A DNA stretch of 64,000 bases from Pseudomonas sp. S30 (GTDB lineage Bacteria; Pseudomonadota; Gammaproteobacteria; Pseudomonadales; Pseudomonadaceae). The DNA is taken from NCBI RefSeq assembly GCF_016518545.1, contig NZ_JACVTO010000010.1:1-64000 (forward strand), written 5' to 3'. Below, piece after piece: positions 55,342 to 63,828 of this stretch (its first letter is position 1; the number at the start of each line of letters is the position of its first letter). Under the pieces are notes generated by a model. It saw only the letters and a program-made list of their open reading frames with translations. It made no database searches and had not been told where the DNA came from. A program made the translations under genes and the position numbers.

Positions 55342-56471
55342 GGCCGACCCTCTGCCAGCGCAGCGCGGCCGACCTGGCCGAATACCACGTCGTCCTGTGG
55401 CGTATGAATACGGCTGCAGAGCACGTCGCGATAGTGCCGCTCCAGCGGGTTGCGCCGCGACAGCCCCGGATTGCCAGCGGCCTCGATGGCCAGCGCCACG
55501 GCCTGGATGGCGTTGGCGCTGACCAGGTGCTTGAGCTGGCCGGCATGCTGCGCCGCGGTGTGCCCGGCGACAGCGCCGTCGAGCAGGCTCTGGTTGGCGA
55601 ACAGCAATGTGTCGATGCGGCCCAGCACGTCCTGGAAACGTGGCAGGGTCGCCAGCGGGGCACCCAGATTGGAGGGGGTGCGCTGGGTCAGGAAACCTGC
55701 CAGCCAATCGCGGGCGGCACGCGCCACACCGTCATAGACCGCCGGCAGCAGCACGGCCATCCACAGCAGGCCCTGGCCATCGAGTTCAGCCTTCAGGGCA
55801 CTGGCGGGGCTGACGCTGACGGCGTGGTCGAGGGGGATCAGCACGTCGTCGAATTGCACTTCATGGCTGCAGGTGGCACGCATGCCCAAGTGGTCCCAGT
55901 CGTCGACGATGGTGATGCCGGGCGTGTCGCGGTGCACCAGGAAACCGCCTACCAGCGGGTCGGCATCGTCACTGCGCCCCCAGACCAGATACCAGGTCAG
56001 GCCGTGGCTGCCGGTGGAATAGATCTTGCGCCCGCTCAGGCGCCAGCCTTCGCCGGTGCGCCGGGCGAGGGTGGCGGGCAGGCCGCCGCGGGCGGGGGTG
56101 CCCAGTTCGGGTTCGACGCGCAGCGCGTTGATCAGGGCGCCCTGTCGCACGGCATCGCGGGCGACCCGATGACGCAGGTGCTCGGGCCAGCGCGCCTCGT
56201 CCTGCAAGCGAAAATGCTGCAGGTATTGCATCACCAGGATCAGCGCCGTGGCCGGGTCGCCCTTGCCGACCGCGCCAATCACCCGGCGAGCGCTGGCCAG
56301 GTCCGCGCCGCTGCCGCCGAGGCTGCGCGGTACGGTGAAGGCGAGCAGGCCGTGCCGGTGCAGCAGGTCGAAGTTGTCCCGGGGGAACTGGCCACTACGA
56401 TCATAGCGCTCGGCGTTGGCGGCGAGGGCCTGCGTCAGCTCGGCGAGGGCGCTGTCGGAGGGGTGACTCAT
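55338..56471 (-). CDS. Acyl-CoA-dehydrogenase-fold flavoenzyme (DszC/SfnB-like)
   Basis: 377 residues. The fold is shown by HGLLAFTVPRSLGGSGADL, GRKIYSTGSHGLTWYLVWG, and HLGMRATCSHEVQFDDVLIP. The C-terminal part lacks the usual acyl-CoA dehydrogenase catalytic Glu context, and the gene neighbourhood of sulfur oxygenases points to the branch that acts as FMNH2-dependent N- or S-oxygenases. First gene of the nine-gene operon, directly under the promoter region at 56503-56561. True fatty-acid oxidation looks unlikely here. Confidence 0.82.
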   Translation of the reverse strand: MSHPSDSALAELTQALAANAERYDRSGQFPRDNFDLLHRHGLLAFTVPRSLGGSGADLASARRVIGAVGKGDPATALILVMQYLQHFRLQDEARWPEHLRHRVARDAVRQGALINALRVEPELGTPARGGLPATLARRTGEGWRLSGRKIYSTGSHGLTWYLVWGRSDDADPLVGGFLVHRDTPGITIVDDWDHLGMRATCSHEVQFDDVLIPLDHAVSVSPASALKAELDGQGLLWMAVLLPAVYDGVARAARDWLAGFLTQRTPSNLGAPLATLPRFQDVLGRIDTLLFANQSLLDGAVAGHTAAQHAGQLKHLVSANAIQAVALAIEAAGNPGLSRRNPLERHYRDVLCSRIHTPQDDVVFGQVGRAALAEGRP

Positions 56472-56502
56472 GGGGTTTCATCCCTGAATGACGGTGAGTG
56501 CC

Positions 56503-56561
56503 TAAGACCGTATTCTTATGGATGAGCGCTGTAAAAGTCTTTTTCGTTCTATGCTAATTAT
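56503..56561 (-). promoter_or_regulatory. Shared promoter block and palindrome before the nine-gene operon
   Basis: TAAGACCGTATTCTTA (56503-56518; inverted repeat TAAGA-c/TTCTTA) and, 11 bases further from the gene, the 32-base block 56530-56561. The same two elements with the same 11-base spacing occur at 63495-63553. Reading toward the gene, AAAAAG-CTTTTACA supplies a -35-like TTTACA. Likely binding site for a common regulator, possibly LysR type. Confidence 0.65.
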
Positions 56562-56640
56562 CAGTTTATAGAATTTATACTTTTAATGGTTATGCGAAAA
56601 TTGCATTTATTGGCGCCGATCGACGTCGCTCGGAGCCGTT

Positions 56641-57531
56641 TCAGCTCAGCAGCCTGCGCCCGGCCACTTCGCCGAAGAGCTCCACGGGCTCCTGCAAATT
56701 GCCCAGGTAGCGCGGATGGAACAGCCACAGGTCCACCTGCGGCTTGAAGTCGCTGACATTGAGCACGTCCAGCGCATCGCGATGCCGGCTGGCTTGCAGC
56801 AGCGGCTCCAGCACCAGGCCCAGGCCCTGCCCATTGGCGACCAGCCCCAGTTGCAGCTCGGTGCCGAAGGTCTCCAGATTGATCGACAGGCTCAACCCTT
56901 GCTCACTCAGCGCACGTTGCAGCCCGGCACGGAATCCGCAGCCGTCCGGGTTCAGTACCCAGCCCCGGGTGTAGCAGTCCTTGAGCTTGAGGTTGCGCTT
57001 GCTCGCGCTGCCCTTCGCCGCCACCACTTTGAGCGGCATGCGCGCGATGGACTGGCTGGCGATCCCTTCGGGGAAGATCTTGCCGGGCGGGAACAGGGCG
57101 GCGGCCGCGTCCAGTTCGCCGTTTTCCATGCGTGCGATCAAGCTGCTGCCCCAGCCACTGCTGACCTGGGTGCGCAACTGGGGGTAGGCCTCGCGGATCT
57201 GCGCCAGCGCGTCGAGCAGCACCACGTCACCCAGCGTCTGGGGAATGCCGAGGCGCAGGGTGCCCGAGGGGGCGCCATCGTTGGCCACCAGTTCGCGCAG
57301 CGAGTCGATCTCGCGCAGGATCGCCTTGCACTGCTCGTAGACCCGCAGGCCCATCGGCGTGGGTTTCAGCGGCTTGGTGTTGCGGTCGAGGAGGGTGGCA
57401 CCCAGATCCTCCTCGAAGTTCTGCACACGGCGGGTAATGGCCGGCTGCGTCAGTTGCAGGGCCTCGGCGGCAAGGTTGGTGGACTGGCAACGAATGACCG
57501 CGACGAAGGCGTCCATGTCATCGATTTTCAT
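56641..57531 (-). CDS. LysR-family transcriptional regulator
   Basis: 296 residues. N-terminal helix-turn-helix: MDAFVAVIRCQSTNLAAEALQLTQPAITRRVQNFEEDLGATLLDR, followed by the periplasmic-binding-like effector domain (GTLRLGIPQTLGDVVLL). It is divergent from the sulfonate-binding protein gene at 57729 and sits immediately upstream of the nine-gene operon, so it may regulate one or both, and possibly the other operons with the same block. Effector unknown; sulfate, adenylyl-sulfate or a sulfur compound would fit Pseudomonas sulfur regulators. Confidence 0.9.
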   Translation of the reverse strand: MKIDDMDAFVAVIRCQSTNLAAEALQLTQPAITRRVQNFEEDLGATLLDRNTKPLKPTPMGLRVYEQCKAILREIDSLRELVANDGAPSGTLRLGIPQTLGDVVLLDALAQIREAYPQLRTQVSSGWGSSLIARMENGELDAAAALFPPGKIFPEGIASQSIARMPLKVVAAKGSASKRNLKLKDCYTRGWVLNPDGCGFRAGLQRALSEQGLSLSINLETFGTELQLGLVANGQGLGLVLEPLLQASRHRDALDVLNVSDFKPQVDLWLFHPRYLGNLQEPVELFGEVAGRRLLS

Positions 57532-57630
57532 AATCGGCGCTCACGAGATCGAACGAAAAATAAGGTATCAGCATAATCGCAATGGCAAGTAATGCCATCT
57601 GTACCGAATGATCTTATAAAAATGCATATT

Positions 57631-57643
57631 AGGTTATTCCTAA
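57631..57643 (+). promoter_or_regulatory. AGGTTATTCCTAA box before the second sulfonate-binding protein
   Basis: Differs by one base from AGGTTATGCCTAA at 38592-38604. It lies in the AT-rich 197-base divergent region of the LysR gene, followed by TAATTTAATTTATTTT. Confidence 0.45.
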
Positions 57644-57728
57644 AACTAATTTAATTTATTTTGAAGTAGTCGCTAGAGTCGCCTGACCGGGTCGCCTGAC
57701 GCCACCCGTCAAGGCATCGAGGAGCGCC

Positions 57729-58694
57729 ATGTCCATTCGAACGAAACTCTTGACCCTGGCTGCGGGCCTGCTGCTGATCGCCCAGGCGAGTGCCGCCCAG
57801 CGCCTGACCCTGCACATCGGCGACCAGAAGGGCAACATGCGCGCCCAACTGGAGGCGGCCGACGCCCTGCGCGATTTGCCCTACGACATCCGTTGGGCCG
57901 AATTCCCGGCCGCGGCGCCGTTGGCCGAGGCGCTCAATGCCGGCGCGATCGACGCCGGGATCATTGGCGATGCGCCGCTGTTGTTCGTGCTCGCCTCGGG
58001 CGCGCCCGTCAAGGCCGTCGCGGTGGACAAGTCGGACCCTTACGGTACAGCGCTGCTGGTGCGCCCCGACGCGCCGCTGCACGAAGCGGCGCAACTCAAG
58101 GGCAAGCGAATCGCCACCGGCCGAGGTTCGATCGGCCATCACCTGGCCCTCAAGGCTCTGGAACAGGCCGGGCTGGACGAGAAGGACGTGGACTTTCGTT
58201 TTCTCGGGCCGGTGGACGCCAAGATCGCCCTGGCCAATGGCTCGGTGGACGCCTGGGCTACCTGGGAGCCTTATACCGCGCTGGCCGAACTGAGCGGCCA
58301 GGGAAGGGTGCTGGTCAACGGCCGCGGCCTGTCCAGTGGCAACAGCTTCCTCGCGGCCACCGACAAGGCGCTGCAGGAGCCTGCCCGACGGGCCGCCCTG
58401 CAGGATTACCTCAACCGGCTCGCCGAGGCGCAGGTGTGGGCCAATCAGCATCTGGACAGCTATTCCAGGACGCTGGCCGCCATCATCGGCTTCCCGCAGG
58501 ACGCCGCCCGTCTGCAGTTCGAGCGGCGCCAGCAGCATTGGCAAGTGATCGATCCACAGACCGTGGCCACGCAGCAGGATACGGCCGATTTCTATCACGC
58601 CCACGGCTTGATGAGCACGCGTCTGGACGTGGCACCGACCTTCGCCAGCGGCTTCACCGTTCCCGGTAGCGCCAAGCTGGCCGCCCAACCCTGA
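57729..58694 (+). CDS. Sulfonate/taurine-type ABC substrate-binding protein (SsuA-like), second
   Basis: 321 residues with a signal peptide ending IAQASAAQ. The pattern matches the protein at 38743: ALNAGAIDAGIIGDAPLLFVLASGAPVKAVA, LKGKRIATGRGSIGHHLALKALEQAGL, VDAWATWEPYTALAEL. Periplasmic binding of an organosulfur anion is expected. It is followed after 16 bases by a third related gene and no transporter subunits. It is divergent from the LysR regulator, which therefore probably controls it. Confidence 0.88.
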   Translation: MSIRTKLLTLAAGLLLIAQASAAQRLTLHIGDQKGNMRAQLEAADALRDLPYDIRWAEFPAAAPLAEALNAGAIDAGIIGDAPLLFVLASGAPVKAVAVDKSDPYGTALLVRPDAPLHEAAQLKGKRIATGRGSIGHHLALKALEQAGLDEKDVDFRFLGPVDAKIALANGSVDAWATWEPYTALAELSGQGRVLVNGRGLSSGNSFLAATDKALQEPARRAALQDYLNRLAEAQVWANQHLDSYSRTLAAIIGFPQDAARLQFERRQQHWQVIDPQTVATQQDTADFYHAHGLMSTRLDVAPTFASGFTVPGSAKLAAQP

Positions 58695-58710
58695 CTCTGG
58701 AGATATTCTC

Positions 58711-59667
58711 GTGCGATCGAAGCTTTTACGCCTGTTTGCGCTGGCCGTGCTGGCCAGTGCCTCGCTGCCAGAACTGGCCCGTGCCGACCAGACCCTGCGC
58801 ATCGGCTACCAGAAGTCCTCGACCCTGCTGACCTTGCTCAAGGCCCGTGGCAGCCTCGAGCAGCGGCTGCAAGCCGAGGGTATCCGCGTCAGCTGGCACG
58901 AGTTCCCCAGCGGCCTGCCGCTGTTGGAGGCGCTGAACCTGGGCAATGTCGACCTGTCGGCGGATGTCGCCGATACCGTGCCGGTATTCACCCAGGCGGC
59001 GGGTGCGAAGCTGACCTATTTCGCCCGCGAGACGGCCTCGCCAACGGCCCAGGCGATCCTCGTGCCGCCAGACTCGCCGCTCAAGTCCCTGGCCGACCTC
59101 AAGGGCAAGCGCGTGGCCGTGACCAAGGCCGCCGGCAGCCACTATCTGCTGATCCAGGCGCTGGCCAAGGCCGGGCTGACCTTCAAGGACATCACCCCGG
59201 CCTACCTGATTCCCGCCGACGGCCGAGCCGCTTTCGAAAACCACAAGGTCGATGCCTGGGTGACCTGGGACCCTTACGTGGCCAGTGCCCAGCGCCAGCA
59301 GAACGCGCGCATCCTGGCCGATGGCAGCGGGCTGGCGAGCTATCAGCGTTATTACCTGGCCGGCAGCGACTACGCCAAAGCCCATCCCGAGGTGCTGCAA
59401 CAGGTTTACCTGGCGCTGCGCGAGGCCGGTGCCTGGACCAAGGCCAACCCGGCGCAGGCCGCGCGTATCCTTGGTCCGTTGTGGGGTAACCTGGACAGCG
59501 CCACGGTGCAGCAGGCCAACGCCCGACGCAGTTACGATGTGCAGCCAGTGAAGCGCGAGAACCTGGCCGAGCAGCAGCGCATCGCCGATGCGTTCTATCG
59601 AGCAGGGCTGCTGCCCAAAGCTGTGGATGCCAGCGCGGTAAGCCTGTTCGAGCCTGCGCAGAACTGA
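58711..59667 (+). CDS. Sulfonate-type ABC substrate-binding protein (SsuA-like), third
   Basis: 318 residues, GTG start with GGAGAT upstream. Signal peptide ends near LPELARA, then DQTLRIGYQKSSTLLTLLKARGSLEQ, the typical SsuA opening, and ALNLGNVDLSADVADTVPVFTQAAGAK. The segment AWVTWDPYVASAQRQQ corresponds to the ligand-site stretch of the two other copies. Closest to true aliphatic sulfonate-binding SsuA. No permease or ATPase adjacent; it ends 19 bases from the convergent hydroxyacid oxidase gene. Confidence 0.9.
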   Translation: MRSKLLRLFALAVLASASLPELARADQTLRIGYQKSSTLLTLLKARGSLEQRLQAEGIRVSWHEFPSGLPLLEALNLGNVDLSADVADTVPVFTQAAGAKLTYFARETASPTAQAILVPPDSPLKSLADLKGKRVAVTKAAGSHYLLIQALAKAGLTFKDITPAYLIPADGRAAFENHKVDAWVTWDPYVASAQRQQNARILADGSGLASYQRYYLAGSDYAKAHPEVLQQVYLALREAGAWTKANPAQAARILGPLWGNLDSATVQQANARRSYDVQPVKRENLAEQQRIADAFYRAGLLPKAVDASAVSLFEPAQN

Positions 59668-59686
59668 CCCTCGCGTCTGGCTACCC

Positions 59687-60763
59687 TCAGCCAGCAGGCT
59701 CGCTACCGGACCCGATGCGCAGCAAAGGGGTGTCGCGAACATCCGCGAGCGTACCCGCGCCACTTAGCTGCATGACGATGCGCAGTTCCTGTTCGAGTTG
59801 TTCGAGCACCGCTTGCACGCCATGCCTGCCATCGAGTGCCAGGCCATAGAGGACCGGTCGCCCGATGGCGACCAGGTCGGCACCGGCGGCAATGGCTTTG
59901 AACACATCCAGGCCGCGGCGAATGCCGCTGTCGAAAATCAGCGGCACCCGTCCCCTCACTTCATTCGCGACCCGTTGCAACGACTCGAACGCGGCTGGCG
60001 AGCCATCGAGCTGGCGGCCGCCGTGATTGGAGACCTGTATGGCATCGACGCCGTGCTGGAGAGCGGCGCGTGCATCCACAGGGGTGGTGACGCCTTTGAC
60101 GATCAAAGGCAACCCGGCGCTGTGGCTACGCACGAAGTCCAGGCTGTCGAGGCCCAGGCCACTGTCGAAAGACAAGTCCAAAAGGCGGCGGCGGCCTTCG
60201 CTGTCGAGAAAGTTGCCAGGCGTCGGCAGGTGCAGGGCATTGCGGCGATCATGCTCTCGGTTGCCCCCGACCGTGACGTCTGCGGTCAATACGATCGCCT
60301 TGTACCCGGCAGCATGGGCACGTTGCAGCAACTCGCGGTTGAAGCCGCTGTCGCGCGTCAGGTAACACTGGAACCATTTGTCACCTTTACTGGCCGCCGC
60401 GATCTGCTCCAGATTTTGCATGGCGACCGTACTCACACCCAGCAAGGTCCCGTAAGCCGCGGCCGCGCGTGCCGTTTCCGACTCGGCCGAGGGGTGAACC
60501 AGACCGTGGTGCGCCATGGCGCCGACCATGATCGGCGCCCTCAGCTGGCTGCCGAAGATCTGAGTATGAAGGGTTTGCCCAGTCGAGCCACTGAGGACAC
60601 GCTGATCGACCAGGACCCGGGAGAAAGCGAGGCGGTTCTCGCGCAGGGTCTGCTCGTCACCCGCACCTCGAGCGATATAGTCCAGTGCCGGGCGTGGGAT
60701 GAGCCCGGCGGCAAGGCCTTCGAGCTCCAGCAGGTTGAAGAATTTCACAGACGGCCGTCGCAT
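59687..60763 (-). CDS. FMN-dependent 2-hydroxyacid oxidase/dehydrogenase (LldD-like)
   Basis: 358 residues, TIM barrel. The active-site stretch VSNHGGRQLDGSPAAF supplies the catalytic His and Arg, with VKGV (Lys) before it and FDSGIRRGLDVFKAIAAGA binding FMN phosphate. It oxidises a 2-hydroxy acid such as lactate or glycolate to the 2-oxo acid. It is 22 bases after the TonB receptor stop and belongs to its operon, so the likely substrate is a hydroxy acid made from the imported ligand. It may complement the NAD-type dehydrogenase at 54397. Confidence 0.9.
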   Translation of the reverse strand: MRRPSVKFFNLLELEGLAAGLIPRPALDYIARGAGDEQTLRENRLAFSRVLVDQRVLSGSTGQTLHTQIFGSQLRAPIMVGAMAHHGLVHPSAESETARAAAAYGTLLGVSTVAMQNLEQIAAASKGDKWFQCYLTRDSGFNRELLQRAHAAGYKAIVLTADVTVGGNREHDRRNALHLPTPGNFLDSEGRRRLLDLSFDSGLGLDSLDFVRSHSAGLPLIVKGVTTPVDARAALQHGVDAIQVSNHGGRQLDGSPAAFESLQRVANEVRGRVPLIFDSGIRRGLDVFKAIAAGADLVAIGRPVLYGLALDGRHGVQAVLEQLEQELRIVMQLSGAGTLADVRDTPLLRIGSGSEPAG

Positions 60764-60785
60764 CGGTCCTCCGGTTCAGCCTGGG

Positions 60786-63263
60786 TCAGAAATCGTAGGC
60801 GATCTTGCTGTACCAGAATCCCCCGCCTGGGTAGAAAGGTGGGGATCCGTAGTTGTACTGGTAGGCGGCCTGGGCGATACCGTTGTTGTCGGGGCGCACG
60901 TTGAAGATGTTGGTGCCGCCGATACTCAGGGTCAGGCTGTCGAACAGCACATAGGACAAGTCGAGGTCGGTGATCCACTTGGCACCGAAGCTGCGGTCCT
61001 GCGCAGGGTTCTGCTGCCAGGTCTGGACCTTGCCATAGCGGGTGGTCTGCAGATTGGCGGCGAAATCGCCAAGGGTCCAGTTGGCGCCCAGTATCCACTT
61101 GCTGCGCGGGGAAGCCGCCACCAGCAGACCTTCGGCCGCATGCCCCACTACGCTGACGCCCGAATTCTGCAGGGCGGCCGGCGTGCTGCGGCTGCCTTCG
61201 ACGGTCGTCTTGTTGTAGTTGAACGCAGCGCTCCAGCGAACCTCGCCCCAGGCGCCGAACCGGCTGCTGTGATCGGCCACCAGGTCGATGCCGCGCGTGC
61301 GGGTATCGAAGGCGTTGGTGTAGTAGCTGACCCAGGTATTGCGCGCCACCCCCACGGAGCTGAGGATGTCGCCAATGGCGCCGTTGCCGTTGCTGCGGTC
61401 ATACAGGTTTTCACTGAGCAGGATGCGGTCGTCGATGTCGATGACGTAGGCATCGGCGGTGAAGCTGGTCCGCGGGGCCGGTTGCCAGGTGATACCCAGG
61501 CCTGCGTTGCGTGATTTCTCGGGTTTCAGATCCGTTGCGCCCAGGGCCTGGGCCGCGGCGCTGTCGGGCGTTGCGGTATAGCGCAAGGCGGGCACCGCGT
61601 TGCCATTGGCGTCCGCTGCCGTACGGTTGTCGGTGACGGTGTAGCCGAGCTGGGTCAGGGAGGGCGCCCGGAAGCCCGAGCCCAGGGTGCCGCGTACGGC
61701 CAACTGGTCGGTGAGTGCGTAGCGGGAATTGAGCTTGAAGCTGTAGGTGTTTTCCTCGATGTCGTCATAGTGCTCGGCACGTCCGGCGACGCCGACATAC
61801 CACTTTGGCGTGAGGTCCAGCCCCAGGTCCAGGTAGGCCGCATAATTGTTGCGGCGCAGATCCGCTTCGTCCTGCGGGCGGATTGCCAGGACCCCTTGGG
61901 CGCCCGTGGATGGTTGCGCCCCGTTGGCAACGTACAGCGGGCTGCCCACCGGGAAGGTATAGGGCCCGACACTGTAGGCCCGGGGGTCACTGCCCGCGAA
62001 GGTGCGCAAGCGCTCCCAGCGGTGCTCCAGTCCGACCGACACCTGCGTGGGCACGGAGAGGCCGAACAGACCCTCGAAGTGGCGCGTGATATCCAGGTTG
62101 TTGACCCATTGCTCGAACTGCAAGGTAGCCAGGTCATCCCACTTGGTTGGCGACTGCGGGCCATAGGTGGGGTTGGCCGTCAGATCGCTGGCGTGTTCGA
62201 TCTTGTCGCGGCCATAGCTGGTGGACAGGTCCCAGTCCCAACTGGCCGCGTTGCCCTTGCTGCCGAAGAGGAACTGATAGTCGGTGTCCTTGAGGTTGTT
62301 CAAGGGGTAGTAGCCATCCGGAAACAGTGCCGGAATCGACGCGGCGCCGTTGGCCGCCCGCAACTGATTGTTCGCTTCGGTCTTGCGTTCGCCATAGGTG
62401 GCGTAGGAGTAGAGCTTCAGCGCCTCGGACAGCGGCAACTCGGCATTGTAGGCCAGGTTGAACGCCTTCAGGTCAGGATCGCCGTTGCGGGTGCTGACAT
62501 GATCCCAGGCAGCCTGGCGGTCGTCCTCGAAAAACGCCCGGACGCTCTCCGGCGATTTTCCCACCCAGGTCGCCGTCCCGCGTTTGCGGGCATCGGCAGA
62601 CAGGTGCAAAAAGCCCCCATCACCCAGCGCGAAGCCATGATCGGCCGCGCTCTTGATGGTTTCACCCTCGCCTGAGAACAGCTGGCCGTAGCTGGCCTCG
62701 GCATGACCGCCCGAAGCCGAGCGCTTGAGGATGATATTGATGACCCCCGCCACGGCGTCCGAGCCGTACTGGGCGGCGGCGCTGTCCTTGAGCACCTCGA
62801 TGTGGTCGACGGCACTGACCGGGATCATGTCGATGTCCACCGCATTGGCACCGCTGGTGTCGGTGCTGCCATTGGCAGGGGCGGCGCCGTTGTGGCGGCG
62901 CTTGCCGTTGACCAGCACCAGCGTATAGGCCGGGCCGAGGCCGCGATTGCTGAGCGGGCGAACCTGTGAGTTGAACCCGGCGATGTTGGTGCCGAAGTTG
63001 AACGAGGGCAGCAGTTTGGAGATGGCCTCGGACAGTTCCGCCCGGCCGGTCTTGAGCAGTTGCTCGCTGTTGATGATGTCGATGGGTGTCGGGCTGTCGG
63101 CGACGACACGTTGCTGCCCTCGCAGACCGGTGGAGACCACCGAGACCGTGTCGAGCCGGGTCTCTTGGCCGTCGGCTGCCTGCACGGAAAGTGGCGGCAG
63201 CGCCAGGCAGGCGACGAGTGCTGTAAACCCTGATCGCAATGCAACGGGCGGGCGTTGGTTCAT
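60786..63263 (-). CDS. TonB-dependent outer-membrane receptor (second)
   Basis: 825 residues from the ATG at 63263, which has AAGGAAA upstream and opens the signal peptide (ending PLSVQAAD); a longer in-frame start adds residues that do not resemble a leader. Plug motifs: ADSPTPIDIINSEQL, LVLVNGKRRHNG, and AAAQYGSDAVAGVINIILK. It shares plug and barrel segments with the receptor at 41060 (for example GKRRH, SWDWDLSTSYGR), so both belong to one subfamily. First gene of the operon with the hydroxyacid oxidase, under the shared promoter block. Confidence 0.9.
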   Translation of the reverse strand: MNQRPPVALRSGFTALVACLALPPLSVQAADGQETRLDTVSVVSTGLRGQQRVVADSPTPIDIINSEQLLKTGRAELSEAISKLLPSFNFGTNIAGFNSQVRPLSNRGLGPAYTLVLVNGKRRHNGAAPANGSTDTSGANAVDIDMIPVSAVDHIEVLKDSAAAQYGSDAVAGVINIILKRSASGGHAEASYGQLFSGEGETIKSAADHGFALGDGGFLHLSADARKRGTATWVGKSPESVRAFFEDDRQAAWDHVSTRNGDPDLKAFNLAYNAELPLSEALKLYSYATYGERKTEANNQLRAANGAASIPALFPDGYYPLNNLKDTDYQFLFGSKGNAASWDWDLSTSYGRDKIEHASDLTANPTYGPQSPTKWDDLATLQFEQWVNNLDITRHFEGLFGLSVPTQVSVGLEHRWERLRTFAGSDPRAYSVGPYTFPVGSPLYVANGAQPSTGAQGVLAIRPQDEADLRRNNYAAYLDLGLDLTPKWYVGVAGRAEHYDDIEENTYSFKLNSRYALTDQLAVRGTLGSGFRAPSLTQLGYTVTDNRTAADANGNAVPALRYTATPDSAAAQALGATDLKPEKSRNAGLGITWQPAPRTSFTADAYVIDIDDRILLSENLYDRSNGNGAIGDILSSVGVARNTWVSYYTNAFDTRTRGIDLVADHSSRFGAWGEVRWSAAFNYNKTTVEGSRSTPAALQNSGVSVVGHAAEGLLVAASPRSKWILGANWTLGDFAANLQTTRYGKVQTWQQNPAQDRSFGAKWITDLDLSYVLFDSLTLSIGGTNIFNVRPDNNGIAQAAYQYNYGSPPFYPGGGFWYSKIAYDF

Positions 63264-63828
63264 GTTCGACTTTCCTTGTGTTGGCAAGCGGCAGTCATAG
63301 GCCGCGTGTTGTCCAGCCAGCACTGGCCCTCGGTACGGGTACAGGATGCTTGCTCCGGATTCAGGAGCGCGGAGGTGATAGGCGAGGGGCTGCAGGGAGG
63401 CGAGGGCGTTGGCATGCAGCGTCGATCTCATCACGGGTGGGGAGGGGCGATCAGGCAGATCGCCTTGGCGCCCCAGCGTGATGAGGTGGCCGCGTAAGAA
63501 CGTATTCTTATATTTTTGAGGTGTAAAAGGCTTTTTGATTCTATGCTAATTATTATATTTACTGATCTATTTAATGATTAAATATGCGTACAAGGAATCT
63601 TATACTGCGGCTGATAGACACGTGCTTGCGGTTGGCCATGCCGCTTGTGCGATGAATGGACGAAATCCGGTTTATTCACTGCCGATCCTGACCTTGCCAG
63701 TGGGTTTGGATCATCGCCTGCAGCTCTCCTGGTCAGCCTGTCGTCGCCCTGGCTCCAGGCAATCCGTGCCATTCAGCGTCATGCCCGCTAGGATAGCGTC
63801 CTTTCCATTTGAGATAAGGGCAGCCCTG
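63264..63828. other. Long intergenic region between TonB receptor and acetyltransferase
   Basis: 565 bases. The left part holds the receptor's leader; the shared block and palindrome lie at 63495-63553; an AT-rich tract runs to about 63610. The right part precedes the acetyltransferase, with AAGGG (63815-63820) as its ribosome site. No other gene or RNA recognised. Confidence 0.6.
63495..63553 (-). promoter_or_regulatory. Shared promoter block and palindrome before the second TonB receptor
   Basis: Palindrome TAAGAACGTATTCTTA (63495-63510, perfect 6-bp arms) and the 32-base block at 63522-63553, with 11 bases between them, exactly as at 56503-56561. Positions differ at only a few bases between the two loci although the surrounding spacer differs, indicating selection. 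Confidence 0.7.

Noticed and set aside
57580..57600. A sigma-54 promoter before the second sulfonate-binding protein (TGGCAAGTAATGCC)
   Set aside because: The GG/GC spacing and the TTGC element do not match the -24/-12 consensus.
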